A stretch of DNA of 64,000 nucleotides from Sphingomonas sp. AX6 (GTDB taxonomy: Bacteria; Pseudomonadota; Alphaproteobacteria; Sphingomonadales; Sphingomonadaceae): contig NZ_LR733979.1 in the NCBI RefSeq assembly GCF_902506605.1, positions 1,437,712 to 1,501,711 on the forward strand, in the 5' to 3' direction. Position numbers and translations under genes: made by a program. The notes beneath the pieces were generated by a model. It saw only the letters and a list, made by a program, of their open reading frames with translations. It was not told where the DNA came from and searched no databases. Below, one piece after another: positions 1 to 9,416 of the stretch. How positions within the stretch are numbered: the stretch's first letter is position 1; the number at the start of each line of letters is the position of its first letter.

Positions 1-788
1 GCGCCGGTTTCGGGAAAGACGCGCTGGAGCGGCGCAAATCCCGGCGGCGGATTTTCGGTGACGAACGGCACCATCGCGCCCGCCGTCACGCTTTGCTCGC
101 GAAAGTCGGTCTTCGCATAGCTGCCGTTGATCAGGATGCCGACATCGCCGATCCCGGTTTCCCACCGCTTGCTGATCAGCGCGGACAGGTTGGGATTATA
201 GCTGTCGGCCTGTTCGTTGTAGATGCCGCGCGCGACTCCCGATATCGCGAAATCGTCGAAGTCGAACGGACGGCGCGTGAACACGTCGATCTGGCCCGCG
301 ATTCCCGTCTCGATCTGCTCGGCGGCGCGCGTCTTATAGACGTCGATCCGGCGGACCAGATTGGCGGGGATGTCCTGCAACGCAAAGGCGCGGCCCGATG
401 CGGTGAAGATGTTGCGACCGTTCATCGTCGTCAGCGCATCGGGCAGCCCGCGGATCGAGATGCCCGAGGCTTCGCCCGCGCCGCGATTGGTGACCTGGAT
501 CCCGGTAACCCGCTGCAAGGCTTCGACGACATTGTTGTCGGGCAGCTTGCCGACATCCTCCGCAACCACCGAATCGACGATCTGAACCGATTCGCGCCGG
601 ATGTCGATCGCTTCGGTGATCGCCGCGCGGATGCCGGTAACAACGATGTCGCTGCCCTCTTGCGCAGGCGCGGGCTCGCCCTGCGCGGGCGGTGGCTGGG
701 TGGTGCTGGTCTGTGCCTTTGCCGAGGCGGAAGTCAGGGCCAACGTCGTCAGCGACGCGGCACACAGGATTGCGGCCTTGCGATTCAT
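1..788 (-). CDS. TonB-dependent receptor, N-terminal part (cut by window edge)
   Basis: Outer-membrane active transporter; only the first ~262 residues lie in the window and the barrel is off the left edge. The start at 788 (MNRKAA) is preceded by AGGGG at a good distance; a second in-frame ATG at 797 is less well placed. A signal peptide ends near AKAQT, followed by a Pro/Gln-rich linker, the TonB-box-like segment SDIVVTGIR, and a plug domain with NVVEALQRVTGIQV and the isolated GISIRGLP motif typical of Sphingomonadales sugar receptors. It is divergent from the arabinose catabolic operon and shares TGTCTGAG sites with it, so arabinan or arabino-oligosaccharide uptake is the likely role (inference). 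Confidence 0.9.
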   Translation of the reverse strand, partial: MNRKAAILCAASLTTLALTSASAKAQTSTTQPPPAQGEPAPAQEGSDIVVTGIRAAITEAIDIRRESVQIVDSVVAEDVGKLPDNNVVEALQRVTGIQVTNRGAGEASGISIRGLPDALTTMNGRNIFTASGRAFALQDIPANLVRRIDVYKTRAAEQIETGIAGQIDVFTRRPFDFDDFAISGVARGIYNEQADSYNPNLSALISKRWETGIGDVGILINGSYAKTDFREQSVTAGAMVPFVTENPPPGFAPLQRVFPETG

Positions 789-840
789 CGGTTCCATCCC
801 CTGGGTCGCGGCGCAGACTTTTGATGCTGCGCTCTTATTA

Positions 841-848
841 CTCAGACA
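841..848 (-). promoter_or_regulatory. TGTCTGAG site 1, upstream of TonB receptor
   Basis: CTCAGACA on the + strand (TGTCTGAG on the minus strand), 53 nt upstream of the receptor start, flanked by A/T runs. It is one of four identical copies, all in the arabinose gene promoters. Operator function is inferred. Confidence 0.5.
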
Positions 849-896
849 AAAAGCTATCGCGGGCGATTGCGGGATGCAAGCGCTTATTCCGTAATT

Positions 897-904
897 CTCA
901 GACA
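897..904 (-). promoter_or_regulatory. TGTCTGAG site 2, divergent arabinose promoter region
   Basis: Second minus-strand copy of the 8-mer, 56 nt from site 1 and in the same orientation, with A/T-rich flanks on both sides. The spacing of just over five helical turns would allow cooperative binding on one face (inference). Confidence 0.5.
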
Positions 905-1030
905 TTTCGATTTTCGGCAGCGCGTAGATCCGAAATGCTGCCGGTATTGCTGGGTTTTCGGTTAGAGCTGGCATTTGGTAGTGCGATAGGATTGGAGATG
1001 GCGGGTTGATCGAACATCCTGCCGTCGATA

Positions 1031-1038
1031 TGTCTGAG
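1031..1038 (+). promoter_or_regulatory. TGTCTGAG site 3, upstream of arabinose catabolic operon
   Basis: Plus-strand copy ending 17 nt before the start codon at 1056 and just before the ribosome-binding site AGGAGA (1045-1050). Within it CTGA-GTTAA-TCAG is a short palindrome. The position downstream of any likely promoter suits repression. Confidence 0.5.
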
Positions 1039-1055
1039 TTAATCAGGAGAGTGGA

Positions 1056-2630
1056 ATGACCCCAAGTGGTGCTTTGTTCATCGGCCGTGATCGTCCGCGG
1101 ACCGACCAGCTGTTTCAAGCGGTCGATCCGGCGACCGGCGAGATGCTGGAACCGCCTTTCAGCGCCGCGGGGCAGGACCATGTAGAGCGCGCCTGTGCCC
1201 TCGCCGCCGATGCCGCGCGCGATTATGCGGCGACCGACCGTGGGACGCGCGCCGCGTTCCTCGAATCGATCGCCGACAATATCATGGCGCTGGGCGAAGT
1301 TCTGCTCGATCGCGCGCATCGCGAATCGGGATTGCCGCTGGCCCGATTGACCGGCGAACGTGGTCGCACCGTCGGCCAACTCCGCCTGTTCGCTGCGGAA
1401 GTGCGCGACGGCGGTTGGCTGGGCATTCGCATCGATCCCGCCTTGCCCGAACGCCAGCCGCTGCCGCGTCCCGACCTGCGGCTGCGCAAGGTGCCGGTGG
1501 GGCCGGTCGCGGTATTCGGCGCGTCCAATTTCCCGCTCGCCTTTTCGGTGGCCGGGGGCGACACGGCCTCGGCGTTGGCGGCGGGGTGCCCCGTCGTGGT
1601 GAAGGGCCATCCCGCGCACCCCGGCACGTCGGAGATGATCGCGTCCGCCATAGCCGATGCGATTGCGACCGCGGGTTTGCCCGAGGGGGTATTCTCTCTG
1701 CTGAACGGCGTCTCGAACGATCTGGGCGCGGCGCTGGTCGGCGATCGGCGGATCGCGGCGGTCGGCTTTACCGGATCGCGGGGCGGCGGGCTTGCATTGA
1801 TGCGCCTAGCCGCCGAACGCTCGGTGCCGATCCCGGTCTATGCGGAAATGAGCGCGATCAACCCGGTGGTCTTGCTTCCAGCAGCGCTCGACGCGCGGGC
1901 AGAGGCGCTGGGCGCGGGTTATGTGGCGTCGCTGACGATGGGGGCCGGACAATTCTGCACCAATCCCGGCTTGGTGATCGCCATCGACAGCCCCGCACTT
2001 GACCGTTTCGTCGATGCCGCGCGCGGCGCACTGGGTGAGGCACCCGCCAGCGTCATGCTTACTCCCGGTATCCATCAGGCCTATGGTCGCGGCGTCGATC
2101 GGCTGGCAGGCCATCCGCGTGTCTCGACCCTCTCGCGTGGTCAGGCGGGCGATGGTCCCAATCGCGGGCAAGCGGCGATGTTCGCGATTTCGGCCGAGGA
2201 TTTCGACGGCGATGCCGATGTCGCGGAGGAAGTGTTCGGGGCATCGTCGGTGCTGGTGCGATGCCGCGACACGCAAGCCCTCGCACGCGTGATCGCCGGG
2301 CTGGAGGGTCAGTTGACCGCGACGCTTCACCTGGACGACGAAGATTTGTCGATGGCGGCGGACTTGCTGCCGATGCTGGAGGCCAAGGCTGGTCGCATCC
2401 TGGCCAATGGCTGGCCGACGGGAGTCGAGGTCGCCCATGCGATGGTGCATGGCGGGCCGTATCCGGCGACGTCGGACGGGCGATCGACCTCGGTCGGGAC
2501 GCTCGCGATCGACCGGTTCCTGCGCCCGGTTTGCTATCAGGATCTTCCCGACGCGCTGCTGCCGCCCGAATTGCGACAGGGCGGCCAGTCGGGGCTGCCG
2601 CACCGGATGGACGGCACCCACACGCTTTGA
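1056..2630 (+). CDS. 2,5-dioxovalerate (2-oxoglutarate semialdehyde) dehydrogenase, aldehyde dehydrogenase family
   Basis: Oxidises 2-oxoglutarate semialdehyde to 2-oxoglutarate, the last step of oxidative (Weimberg-type) pentose catabolism. The 524 residues fit the KGSADH branch of NAD(P)+ aldehyde dehydrogenases: a Rossmann part with [16 protein letters not shown] and GFTGSRGGG, the general base Glu264 in [10 protein letters not shown], and the catalytic Cys301 in [10 protein letters not shown]. Start is supported by AGGAGA six bases upstream. It heads a + strand operon with the FAH-family, arabinose dehydrogenase and arabinofuranosidase genes, which points to arabinose as substrate source (the araE role in Azospirillum naming). 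A related aldehyde substrate cannot be excluded from sequence alone. Confidence 0.9.
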   Translation: MTPSGALFIGRDRPRTDQLFQAVDPATGEMLEPPFSAAGQDHVERACALAADAARDYAATDRGTRAAFLESIADNIMALGEVLLDRAHRESGLPLARLTGERGRTVGQLRLFAAEVRDGGWLGIRIDPALPERQPLPRPDLRLRKVPVGPVAVFGASNFPLAFSVAGGDTASALAAGCPVVVKGHPAHPGTSEMIASAIADAIATAGLPEGVFSLLNGVSNDLGAALVGDRRIAAVGFTGSRGGGLALMRLAAERSVPIPVYAEMSAINPVVLLPAALDARAEALGAGYVASLTMGAGQFCTNPGLVIAIDSPALDRFVDAARGALGEAPASVMLTPGIHQAYGRGVDRLAGHPRVSTLSRGQAGDGPNRGQAAMFAISAEDFDGDADVAEEVFGASSVLVRCRDTQALARVIAGLEGQLTATLHLDDEDLSMAADLLPMLEAKAGRILANGWPTGVEVAHAMVHGGPYPATSDGRSTSVGTLAIDRFLRPVCYQDLPDALLPPELRQGGQSGLPHRMDGTHTL

Positions 2631-2666
2631 CAACCACGGCGAAGAAACGCTTCACATAAGGGGAGG

Positions 2667-3659
2667 ATGATGGCGATACGCCTGGTTCAATTGCGCGATG
2701 CGGAGGGCACGCGACGGGTCGCAGCGGTGGACGATACGGGCGCGGCGACGCTGGTCGATGGCGTCGACCGCGTGCACGCGCTGGCGCTGGCGGCGATCGA
2801 TGCGGGGCAGTCGCTTGGCGATGCGGTCTCAGCGCGCGCCGGCGCTCCGGTCGATCTGAACGCTGCTGCGCGTGAGGGGCGATTGCTGGCCCCGATCGAC
2901 CATGACGATCCTGCACATCTTTCCATGACGGGGACGGGGCTCACGCATCTCGGCTCGGCCGAAGGGCGCGACAAGATGCACCAGCCTGCATCGGGTGGCG
3001 CGATGACCGACTCAATGCGGATGTTCAACATGGGACTCGAAGGCGGCAAGCCTGCGACGGGCGAACCCGGCGTCCAGCCCGAATGGTTTTACAAAGGCGA
3101 TGGGTCTTGTCTGGTCGGCCCCGGCGCGCCGCTCGTCTCGCCGGAATTCGCGCTCGACGGCAGCGAGGAGCCCGAGATTGCGGGCATCTATATCATCGAC
3201 CGCGACGGCAATCCGCGGCGACTGGGCTATGCCCTCGCCAATGAATTTTCGGATCATATCGTCGAACGCGGCAATTATCTGTGGCTGGCGCATTCCAAGC
3301 TGCGGCCCGCGGCGCTTGGCCCCGAATTGCTGATCGGCGATTTGCCCGATGACGTCCGTGGCACCAGCCGCATCGTGCGCGACGGCGCGGTGCTGTGGGA
3401 AAAGCCGTTCCTGTCGGGCGAAGCGAACATGTCGCACAGCATCGCCAATCTGGAGCATCACCATTTCAAATACGGCCTGTTCCGCCGCCCCGGCGACATC
3501 CATGTCCATTTCCTTGGCACAGCGACCTTGTCGTTCGCCGACGGAATCGAAACGCGCGAAGGCGATGTGTTCGAGGTGGAGGCCGCGCCCTTCACGATGC
3601 CGGTGCGCAATCCGCTGGCGCGCGCCGAGCCCGCGCCCGTGACGGTGACGCCGCTATGA
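2667..3659 (+). CDS. FAH-fold family protein (AraD1/GguC type), probable 2-keto-3-deoxy-L-arabonate dehydratase
   Basis: About 330 residues of the fumarylacetoacetate-hydrolase fold. The C-terminal half carries the acidic metal-ligand region (SEEPEIAGIYIID), then GYALANEFSDH and HVHFLGTATLSF, as in the AraD1/GguC group. Related FAH-fold enzymes such as Caulobacter XylX dehydrate 2-keto-3-deoxy-pentonates. The only missing step in this cluster is dehydration of 2-keto-3-deoxyarabonate to 2-oxoglutarate semialdehyde, so that role is inferred by elimination; no DHDPS-family AraD is present in the window. Two consecutive ATG codons (2667, 2670) follow AAGGGGAGG; the second has better spacing. Its stop overlaps the next start (ATGA). 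Confidence 0.8.
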   Translation: MMAIRLVQLRDAEGTRRVAAVDDTGAATLVDGVDRVHALALAAIDAGQSLGDAVSARAGAPVDLNAAAREGRLLAPIDHDDPAHLSMTGTGLTHLGSAEGRDKMHQPASGGAMTDSMRMFNMGLEGGKPATGEPGVQPEWFYKGDGSCLVGPGAPLVSPEFALDGSEEPEIAGIYIIDRDGNPRRLGYALANEFSDHIVERGNYLWLAHSKLRPAALGPELLIGDLPDDVRGTSRIVRDGAVLWEKPFLSGEANMSHSIANLEHHHFKYGLFRRPGDIHVHFLGTATLSFADGIETREGDVFEVEAAPFTMPVRNPLARAEPAPVTVTPL

Positions 3660-4582
3660 GCGCGACGCGCATTGCCCTGATCGGCATCGGCAAGATCGCC
3701 CGCGACCAGCATGTCCCGCATATCGCCGCCAGCCCCGATTTCGAACTGGTCGCCGCCGTCACCGGTCATACGCCCCCCGAAGGCGTGCCGGGTTTCGCCA
3801 CCATCGCCGAAATGATGGCCGCGATGCCCGACGTGCAAGCAGTGTCGATCTGCACCCCGCCGCGCGGGCGGCTGGCGCTGATCGAACAGGCGGTGGCGCA
3901 CGGGCTGGACGTGATGATCGAAAAGCCCCCCGCCGCGACGCTGAGCGAAGCGCAGGCATCGGCGCGCATCGCCGAGAAGGCGGGCCGTGTCTTCTACACC
4001 ACCTGGCATTCGCGCGAGGCGGCGGCGGTCGAGCCCGCCCGCCTCTGGCTGAGCACGCGCACCCTCCGCCGGGTGGAGGTCAACTGGAAGGAGGATGTCC
4101 GCGTCTGGCATCCCGGACAGGCCTGGATCTGGGAACCGGGCATCGGGGTGTTCGATCCGGGGATCAACGCGCTGTCGGTCATCACCCGCATCCTGCCGCG
4201 GCCCCTGCTGCTGGAGGATGCCGAGTTGCGCTTCCCATCCAACCGGGATGCGCCGATCGCGGCCAGCCTGCGCTTTGCCGATACCGTAGGGGTGCCGGTC
4301 GCGGTCGAATTCGATTTCGACCAGCGCGGCCCGCAAAGCTGGGACATCCATGTCGAAACCGACGACGGCCAACTGACGCTAAGTCTGGGCGCGTCGAAGA
4401 TGGCGGTGGACGGTGCCGCCGTCGATGTCGGCGACGAGGCCGAATATGCGCGGCTTTATCGCCGCTTTGCCCAATGCCTGGCGACACGGACCAGCGACGT
4501 CGACCTGACCCCGTTCGCGCATGTCGCCGACGCCTATTTGCTGGGTCGTCGCGTCGAAGTGGGGCCGTTTCACGAAGCATAA
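3656..4582 (+). CDS. L-arabinose/D-galactose 1-dehydrogenase, Gfo/Idh/MocA family
   Basis: Oxidises the pyranose at C1 to the lactone with NAD(P)+. The 308-residue protein has the N-terminal dinucleotide motif ALIGIGKIARDQHVP, the EKPPAATL segment with the catalytic Lys of Gfo/Idh/MocA enzymes, and a C-terminal half (WKEDVRVWHPGQAWIW, GVFDPGINALS) that closely matches known bacterial galactose/arabinose 1-dehydrogenases (AraA of Azospirillum, Gal of Pseudomonas). ATG at 3656 overlaps the upstream stop by 4 bp, so the two are translationally coupled. Arabinose is favoured by the GH51 and GH127 genes downstream; galactose from galactan side chains may also be used, as the family is often dual-specific. 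Confidence 0.9.
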   Translation: MSATRIALIGIGKIARDQHVPHIAASPDFELVAAVTGHTPPEGVPGFATIAEMMAAMPDVQAVSICTPPRGRLALIEQAVAHGLDVMIEKPPAATLSEAQASARIAEKAGRVFYTTWHSREAAAVEPARLWLSTRTLRRVEVNWKEDVRVWHPGQAWIWEPGIGVFDPGINALSVITRILPRPLLLEDAELRFPSNRDAPIAASLRFADTVGVPVAVEFDFDQRGPQSWDIHVETDDGQLTLSLGASKMAVDGAAVDVGDEAEYARLYRRFAQCLATRTSDVDLTPFAHVADAYLLGRRVEVGPFHEA

Positions 4583-4606
4583 GAACAAGAAAACAGGGAG
4601 CAGGAT

Positions 4607-6145
4607 ATGAAGATGCTGGGCAAAGGATTGGCTGCCCTCGCGGCGATTTCACTGGCGCTGCCCGCGGGCGCGCAGACCGTGCCCGTCACCGTGTCGATCG
4701 ACACGTCGAAGCCCGGACCGGTGATCGAACGCGACGTATATGGCCAGTTCGCGGAGCATCTGGGCCGCGGCATCTATGAAGGCGTGTGGGTGGGTGAGGA
4801 TTCTCCGATCCCCAACACGCGCGGCTATCGCACCGACGTGGTCGAGGCGCTGCGCAAGATCAAGGTGCCGTCGATCCGCTGGCCCGGCGGCTGTTTCGCC
4901 GACGAATATGATTGGCGCGACGGCATCGGTCCGCGCGCTGAGCGCCCGACGCGGGTCAACACCCATTGGGGCGGCGTCACCGAAAACAACGCGTTCGGCA
5001 CCCATGAATTCCTGGACTTCGTCGAGCTGATCGGGGCGGAAGCCTATGTCGCCGGCAATATGGGGTCGATGGACCCGCTCGCGATGGGCCAATGGGTCGA
5101 ATATATGACCTCCGACAGCCAGTCGTCGCTGGCCAACGAGCGCCGCAAGAACGGCCGCGACAAGCCCTGGAAGATCAAATATTTCGGCGTCGGCAATGAA
5201 AGCTGGGGCTGTGGCGGCAACATGCGCCCCGAATATTCGGCCGACCTCCACCGCCGTTACCAGACCTTCGTCAAGGCACCGCGCGAGATGGGGATGAAGA
5301 AGGTCGCGACCGGCGCAAACGTCGCGGATTACAATTTTACCGACGTTCTAATGGACCGCGCACGGGGCCAGATGGATGCAATCAGCCTCCACCATTATAC
5401 CTTCACCACGAGCTGGGAGAGCAAAGGCCCGGCCACCGGCTTCGCCGAGCCAGCCTGGGCATCGGTGATGAAGAATGCGCTGCGCATGGACGAACTGGTC
5501 ACCAAACATTCGGCGATCATGGACAAATATGATCCCGAAAAGCGCGTCGGGCTCTATGTCGACGAATGGGGCACCTGGTACGACAGCGAGCCGGGATCGA
5601 CGCCGGGTTTCCTCTATCAGCAGAACTCGCTGCGCGACGCGCACGTGGCGGCGCTCACCCTCAACATCTTTCACCGCCATACCGACCGGGTGAAGCTCGC
5701 CGCGATCGCGCAGATGGTGAACGTCCTTCAGGCGATGATCCTTACGAATAAGGACAAGATGGTTCTGACGCCGACCTATCATTTGTTCGACATGTATGTG
5801 CCGTTCCAGGGGGCGACCCCCTATCCGGCGACGGTATCGAACGTGCGTTACACCTCGGGCGGGATCGACTTGCCGATGGTCGATGTATCGGCGGCCCGTG
5901 CGACCGATGGGGCGCTGTGGGTGTCGCTTACCAACCTCGATCCCAATCGCGCGACGCGAGTGACCACCAACCTGTCGGGTAGCGCGAGCGGACGCATCCT
6001 GACCGCCAGGGCGATGGACGCGCACAACACGTTCGATCGACCCGAGACGGTCAGGCCCGCGGCCTATTCGGCGAAAAGCGTCGGCGGCAGGTTGAGCTTC
6101 GACCTGCCCGCCAAATCGATCGTGGTGGTCAAGGTCGCCGAGTGA
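4607..6145 (+). CDS. Secreted alpha-L-arabinofuranosidase, GH51
   Basis: Removes alpha-linked L-arabinofuranosyl units from arabinan or arabinoxylan with retention. A Sec signal (GLAALAAISLALPAGAQ) is followed by a 512-residue protein with RWPGGCFADEYDWRDGIGP and GNMGSM, hallmarks of GH51. The acid/base is Glu198 in GVGNESWG and the nucleophile Glu320 in YVDEWGTWY. The C-terminal part is the expected beta-sandwich (NVRYTSGGIDLP onward). The upstream gap is 24 nt with an AGGGAG ribosome-binding site, and the stop codon overlaps the GTG of the GH127 gene. Together they debranch arabinan in the periplasm. Confidence 0.92.
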   Translation: MKMLGKGLAALAAISLALPAGAQTVPVTVSIDTSKPGPVIERDVYGQFAEHLGRGIYEGVWVGEDSPIPNTRGYRTDVVEALRKIKVPSIRWPGGCFADEYDWRDGIGPRAERPTRVNTHWGGVTENNAFGTHEFLDFVELIGAEAYVAGNMGSMDPLAMGQWVEYMTSDSQSSLANERRKNGRDKPWKIKYFGVGNESWGCGGNMRPEYSADLHRRYQTFVKAPREMGMKKVATGANVADYNFTDVLMDRARGQMDAISLHHYTFTTSWESKGPATGFAEPAWASVMKNALRMDELVTKHSAIMDKYDPEKRVGLYVDEWGTWYDSEPGSTPGFLYQQNSLRDAHVAALTLNIFHRHTDRVKLAAIAQMVNVLQAMILTNKDKMVLTPTYHLFDMYVPFQGATPYPATVSNVRYTSGGIDLPMVDVSAARATDGALWVSLTNLDPNRATRVTTNLSGSASGRILTARAMDAHNTFDRPETVRPAAYSAKSVGGRLSFDLPAKSIVVVKVAE

Positions 6146-8460
6146 TCGACCGCCGCGCCTTTCTCGCCTCGGCGAGTGCGGCGGCGCTGCTCGCGCCATC
6201 GCTGGCGCGGGCAAATGCGGATGCCGGGCGGATCAAACTCCGCCCGGTTCCGCTCACTTCGGTTCGGCTGAGGCCATCGATCTGGGCCGACGCGGTCGAG
6301 GCCAATCGCCGCACATTGATGGCGCTTTCGCCTGACCGCTTGCTCCACAATTTCCATGTGAGCGCCGGGTTGCCGCCCAAGGGCGAACTCTACGGCGGCT
6401 GGGAAGCGCGCGGCATCGCCGGGCACACGCTCGGCCATTACCTCTCCGCCTGCGCACTGATGGTCGCGCAGACCGGCGACGTCGCGATCCGCCAGCTTCT
6501 GGCCGACACGGTCGCCGAACTCGCGCGCATCCAGGCGGCGCAGGGCGACGGCTATATCGGCGGAACCACCGTGGAACGCGACGGCAAGACGGTCGACGGC
6601 AAGATCGTCTTCGAAGAAATCCGCCGCGGCGACGTGCGGTCGGGCGGCTTCGACGTCAATGGCGGCTGGGTGCCGCTCTATAGCTGGCACAAGGTCCATG
6701 CCGGGCTGATCGATGCCGAGCGCCATGCCGGGATCGCGGCGGCGCGGCCGGTGATGCTGGGCATGGCGGGCCATCTCGCGACGATTCTGGAGGGGCTGGA
6801 CGATGCGACGATGCAGCGGCTGCTCGCGGCCGAATATGGCGGGTTGAACGACAGCTACGCCGAGACTTACGCGCTGACCGGCGATCCGCGCTGGCTGCGG
6901 CTGGCGCAGCGCATTCGCGACCGCAAGATCCTCGATCCGCTGAGCGCCGGGCGCAACATCCTGCCCGGTCTCCACGCCAATACCCAAATTCCCAAGCTGA
7001 TCGGGCTGGCGCGCCTGTACGAGCTGACCGGCGAACAGCGCCACGCCGACGCCGCGCGCTTCTTCCACGCGACCGTCACGGATAAGCACAGCTATGTCAT
7101 CGGCGGCAATTCGGAACGCGAGCATTTCCGCGACCCCGGCGTCATTGCAGAGGCGATCACCGAGCGGACGTGCGAGGCGTGCAACAGCTACAACATGATG
7201 AAGCTGACCGCGCACCTGCATGGCTGGGCACCCGATGCGACGCTGTTTGACCAATATGAGCGCACCCACCTCAACCACATTTTGGCGCACCAGCATCCGA
7301 AGACCGGGCATTTCGTCTATTTCATGCCGCTCAGCGCGGGCGCGCGGCGGACCTATTCGACGCCCGAGGACAGTTTCTGGTGCTGCGTCGGATCGGGGAT
7401 AGAGAGCCATTCGAAACATGGCGAGGCGGTGTGGTGGCAGGGGGACGACGTGCTCCAGCTCAACCTGTTCATCCCCTCGACGCTTGAGTGGCAAGGCAAC
7501 CAGGTGACGCTCGACACCGGCTATCCGTTCGCCGACGCGGTGACGCTGCGCGTGGAGGCGCTCGACCGCCCACTGGCGATCCGCCTGCCCGGCTGGTGCA
7601 CGCGGCCTACGCTGGCGGTGAACGGCGCGCCCGTCCCGTTAGAGCGTCGCGACGGCTATGCGCTGATCGACCGCGAATGGGCCGCGGGCGACCGGGTGAC
7701 GCTGACGCTGCCGATGGCCTTGCGCGCGGAGGCAACGCCCGACGATCCCGACATGATCGCGTTCGTCCACGGCCCCGTGTTGCTGGCGGCCGACCTTGGT
7801 CCCGCCGACCGTCCGTTCGATCAGCTGCCGCCCGCATTGGTGAGCGATCATCCGCTGGGCCGCGCCCGCGCGGTCGATGCCACCGCGCACCGCTTCACCA
7901 TCCCCGACGCGCGACCCGCGCCGCTGTCGCTGGTGCCATTCTTCGCGCAGTATGACCGGCGCACTGCGGTCTATTTCCCGCGCTTTACCGAAGACCGCTG
8001 GGCACGCGAGGAAAGCGCGTTCGTCGCAACCCAGCGCGAGCGCGCGGCGCTGGAGGCGCGGACGATCGACCAGATCAACCTGGGCGAGATGCAGCCCGAA
8101 CGCGATCACGACTATGCGTCCAACCATAGCGACCTGTTCTCGTTCGCCGGGCGCAGCGCGCGGCAATTGCCGTGGGGCGAGGGGCACTGGCTGGAATTCG
8201 ACATGGCCGTGCGCGACGGCCCACTCGTGTTGCGCCTGCTCTATTGGGGTGAGGAAGTGGACAAGCGCTTCGACATCTCGGTCGATGGGACTTTAATTGC
8301 CAGCGAGCGCCGGGCCGCGAAACCGGAGAAGCGGTTCGTCGGGGTGGACTATCCGCTGCCGGTGGCGCTGACGCGCGGCGATAAAACGGTGCGGGTCCGA
8401 TTCGAGACGCGCGGGACCGATGCCTTCATCTACGAGGTGCGTACGCTGACGGCGGAGTAA
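6142..8460 (+). CDS. Exported beta-L-arabinofuranosidase, GH127
   Basis: Hydrolyses beta-L-arabinofuranosyl linkages. GTG start at 6142 overlaps the GH51 stop (GTGA). The leader DRRAFLASASAAALLAPSLARA has a Tat-type twin-Arg pattern. The 772-residue protein has the (alpha/alpha)6 barrel motifs of the family: GHTLGHYLSA, TCEACNSYNMMKLT and SFWCCVGSGIESHSKHGE. By comparison with the characterised GH127 enzyme HypBA1, Glu345, Cys347, Cys414 and Cys415 would hold the metal, with one of the two adjacent Cys as nucleophile. The C-terminus is a beta-sandwich plus an added module with RFTEDRWARE. Last gene of the operon. Confidence 0.92.
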   Translation: MIDRRAFLASASAAALLAPSLARANADAGRIKLRPVPLTSVRLRPSIWADAVEANRRTLMALSPDRLLHNFHVSAGLPPKGELYGGWEARGIAGHTLGHYLSACALMVAQTGDVAIRQLLADTVAELARIQAAQGDGYIGGTTVERDGKTVDGKIVFEEIRRGDVRSGGFDVNGGWVPLYSWHKVHAGLIDAERHAGIAAARPVMLGMAGHLATILEGLDDATMQRLLAAEYGGLNDSYAETYALTGDPRWLRLAQRIRDRKILDPLSAGRNILPGLHANTQIPKLIGLARLYELTGEQRHADAARFFHATVTDKHSYVIGGNSEREHFRDPGVIAEAITERTCEACNSYNMMKLTAHLHGWAPDATLFDQYERTHLNHILAHQHPKTGHFVYFMPLSAGARRTYSTPEDSFWCCVGSGIESHSKHGEAVWWQGDDVLQLNLFIPSTLEWQGNQVTLDTGYPFADAVTLRVEALDRPLAIRLPGWCTRPTLAVNGAPVPLERRDGYALIDREWAAGDRVTLTLPMALRAEATPDDPDMIAFVHGPVLLAADLGPADRPFDQLPPALVSDHPLGRARAVDATAHRFTIPDARPAPLSLVPFFAQYDRRTAVYFPRFTEDRWAREESAFVATQRERAALEARTIDQINLGEMQPERDHDYASNHSDLFSFAGRSARQLPWGEGHWLEFDMAVRDGPLVLRLLYWGEEVDKRFDISVDGTLIASERRAAKPEKRFVGVDYPLPVALTRGDKTVRVRFETRGTDAFIYEVRTLTAE

Positions 8461-8472
8461 GCTGAATACCCC

Positions 8473-8505
8473 AACTTCGTTTACAAGCTCAGCACGAACG
8501 GGAGG
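8473..8505. repeat. Decayed copy of interspersed palindromic element
   Basis: The short gap between the convergent GH127 and lactonase genes contains CTTCG-TTTA-CAAGCTCAGCACGAACGGG, recognisable as a degenerate half of the element at 43585-43665 (CTTCGACAAGCTCAGCCCGAACGG). No inverted partner is present. Confidence 0.5.
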
Positions 8506-8531
8506 ATCAGGCTGGATTACCCCCATGAGGA

Positions 8532-9416
8532 TCATCCCCCGAATTTCCCCGTCGGCAATCCTCGAACGCCGGACTCCACCTCGAACAAATATCCGGCATG
8601 TTCTTCATGCGGCACCCCGTCAGCAGCGGAGGTCACGAACATGCGGTCGAGATCATCGCCTGCGAAGCAAATGTTTGTGATCTGCGAAGCCGGGAGTTCG
8701 ATCGAGCGGTCGAGCAGGCCATCGGGCGTGAAGCGGCTGATCCGCGAACCACCCCAATGCGCGATCCACAGATACCCCTGTGCATCGACGGTCATGCCGT
8801 CGGGATAGCCCCAGTCCTTCTCAAACCGGATGAACGGCGTCCTGTCATGGGCACCATCGGCATCGAGTGCGAAGCGATAGACCTGCCGTGCAGGCGTGTC
8901 GGTGTGGTAGAGCCAGTCCTGGTCGGGGCTGATCGCGGGACCGTTGGCGACCGAATAGTCGCTGTCGACATGCGTCAGGCTGCGGTCGGGATCGAAGCGA
9001 TAGAGGTTGCCGCTCGGCCGGTCGGCAGTGAGCGGCATCGACCCTGCCCAGATCCGTCCCCATTGGTCGGCCTTGGCATCGTTCAGCCGGTTGTCGGGCA
9101 AATCGGGTTCGGGATCGACGATCGGGATGATCGTCAGCGGATCGAGTGCCGAAGAATCGATCAAAAGTTCGGCGAACCCGCTGCGAAAACCGGCGATGAA
9201 GCCGGGCGCGTTTTGGCGTTCGATCACCCAGCCGATCATCTCGGGCATCGGCCAGCGTGTCACCGCCCCGTCGGCAAGCGACAGCCGGTTGAGCGCGGGC
9301 GCCAGGATGTCGGTCCAATAAACGGCCTGGTCGCGGGCGGACCATAGCAGCCCTTCGCCCAGCAGGTCGCGCGTGTCGCGTTCGACGATGCGGTATTCGG
9401 CCATCCGGCGTTCCAT
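8532..9416 (-). CDS. L-arabinolactonase-type SMP-30/gluconolactonase family protein
   Basis: Opens the sugar lactone made by the 1-dehydrogenase. The 294-residue six-bladed propeller has the expected metal residues: Glu in DLLGEGLLW, Asn in RLNDAKADQWGRIWAG and Asp in YPDGMTVDAQGYLWIAHWGG. ATG at 9416 shares one base with the dehydratase stop (TGATG); a second in-frame ATG at 9404 (MAEYRIV) is possible. It is third in the minus-strand set mutarotase - dehydratase - lactonase and corresponds to AraB in Azospirillum naming. Confidence 0.88.
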   Translation of the reverse strand: MERRMAEYRIVERDTRDLLGEGLLWSARDQAVYWTDILAPALNRLSLADGAVTRWPMPEMIGWVIERQNAPGFIAGFRSGFAELLIDSSALDPLTIIPIVDPEPDLPDNRLNDAKADQWGRIWAGSMPLTADRPSGNLYRFDPDRSLTHVDSDYSVANGPAISPDQDWLYHTDTPARQVYRFALDADGAHDRTPFIRFEKDWGYPDGMTVDAQGYLWIAHWGGSRISRFTPDGLLDRSIELPASQITNICFAGDDLDRMFVTSAADGVPHEEHAGYLFEVESGVRGLPTGKFGG

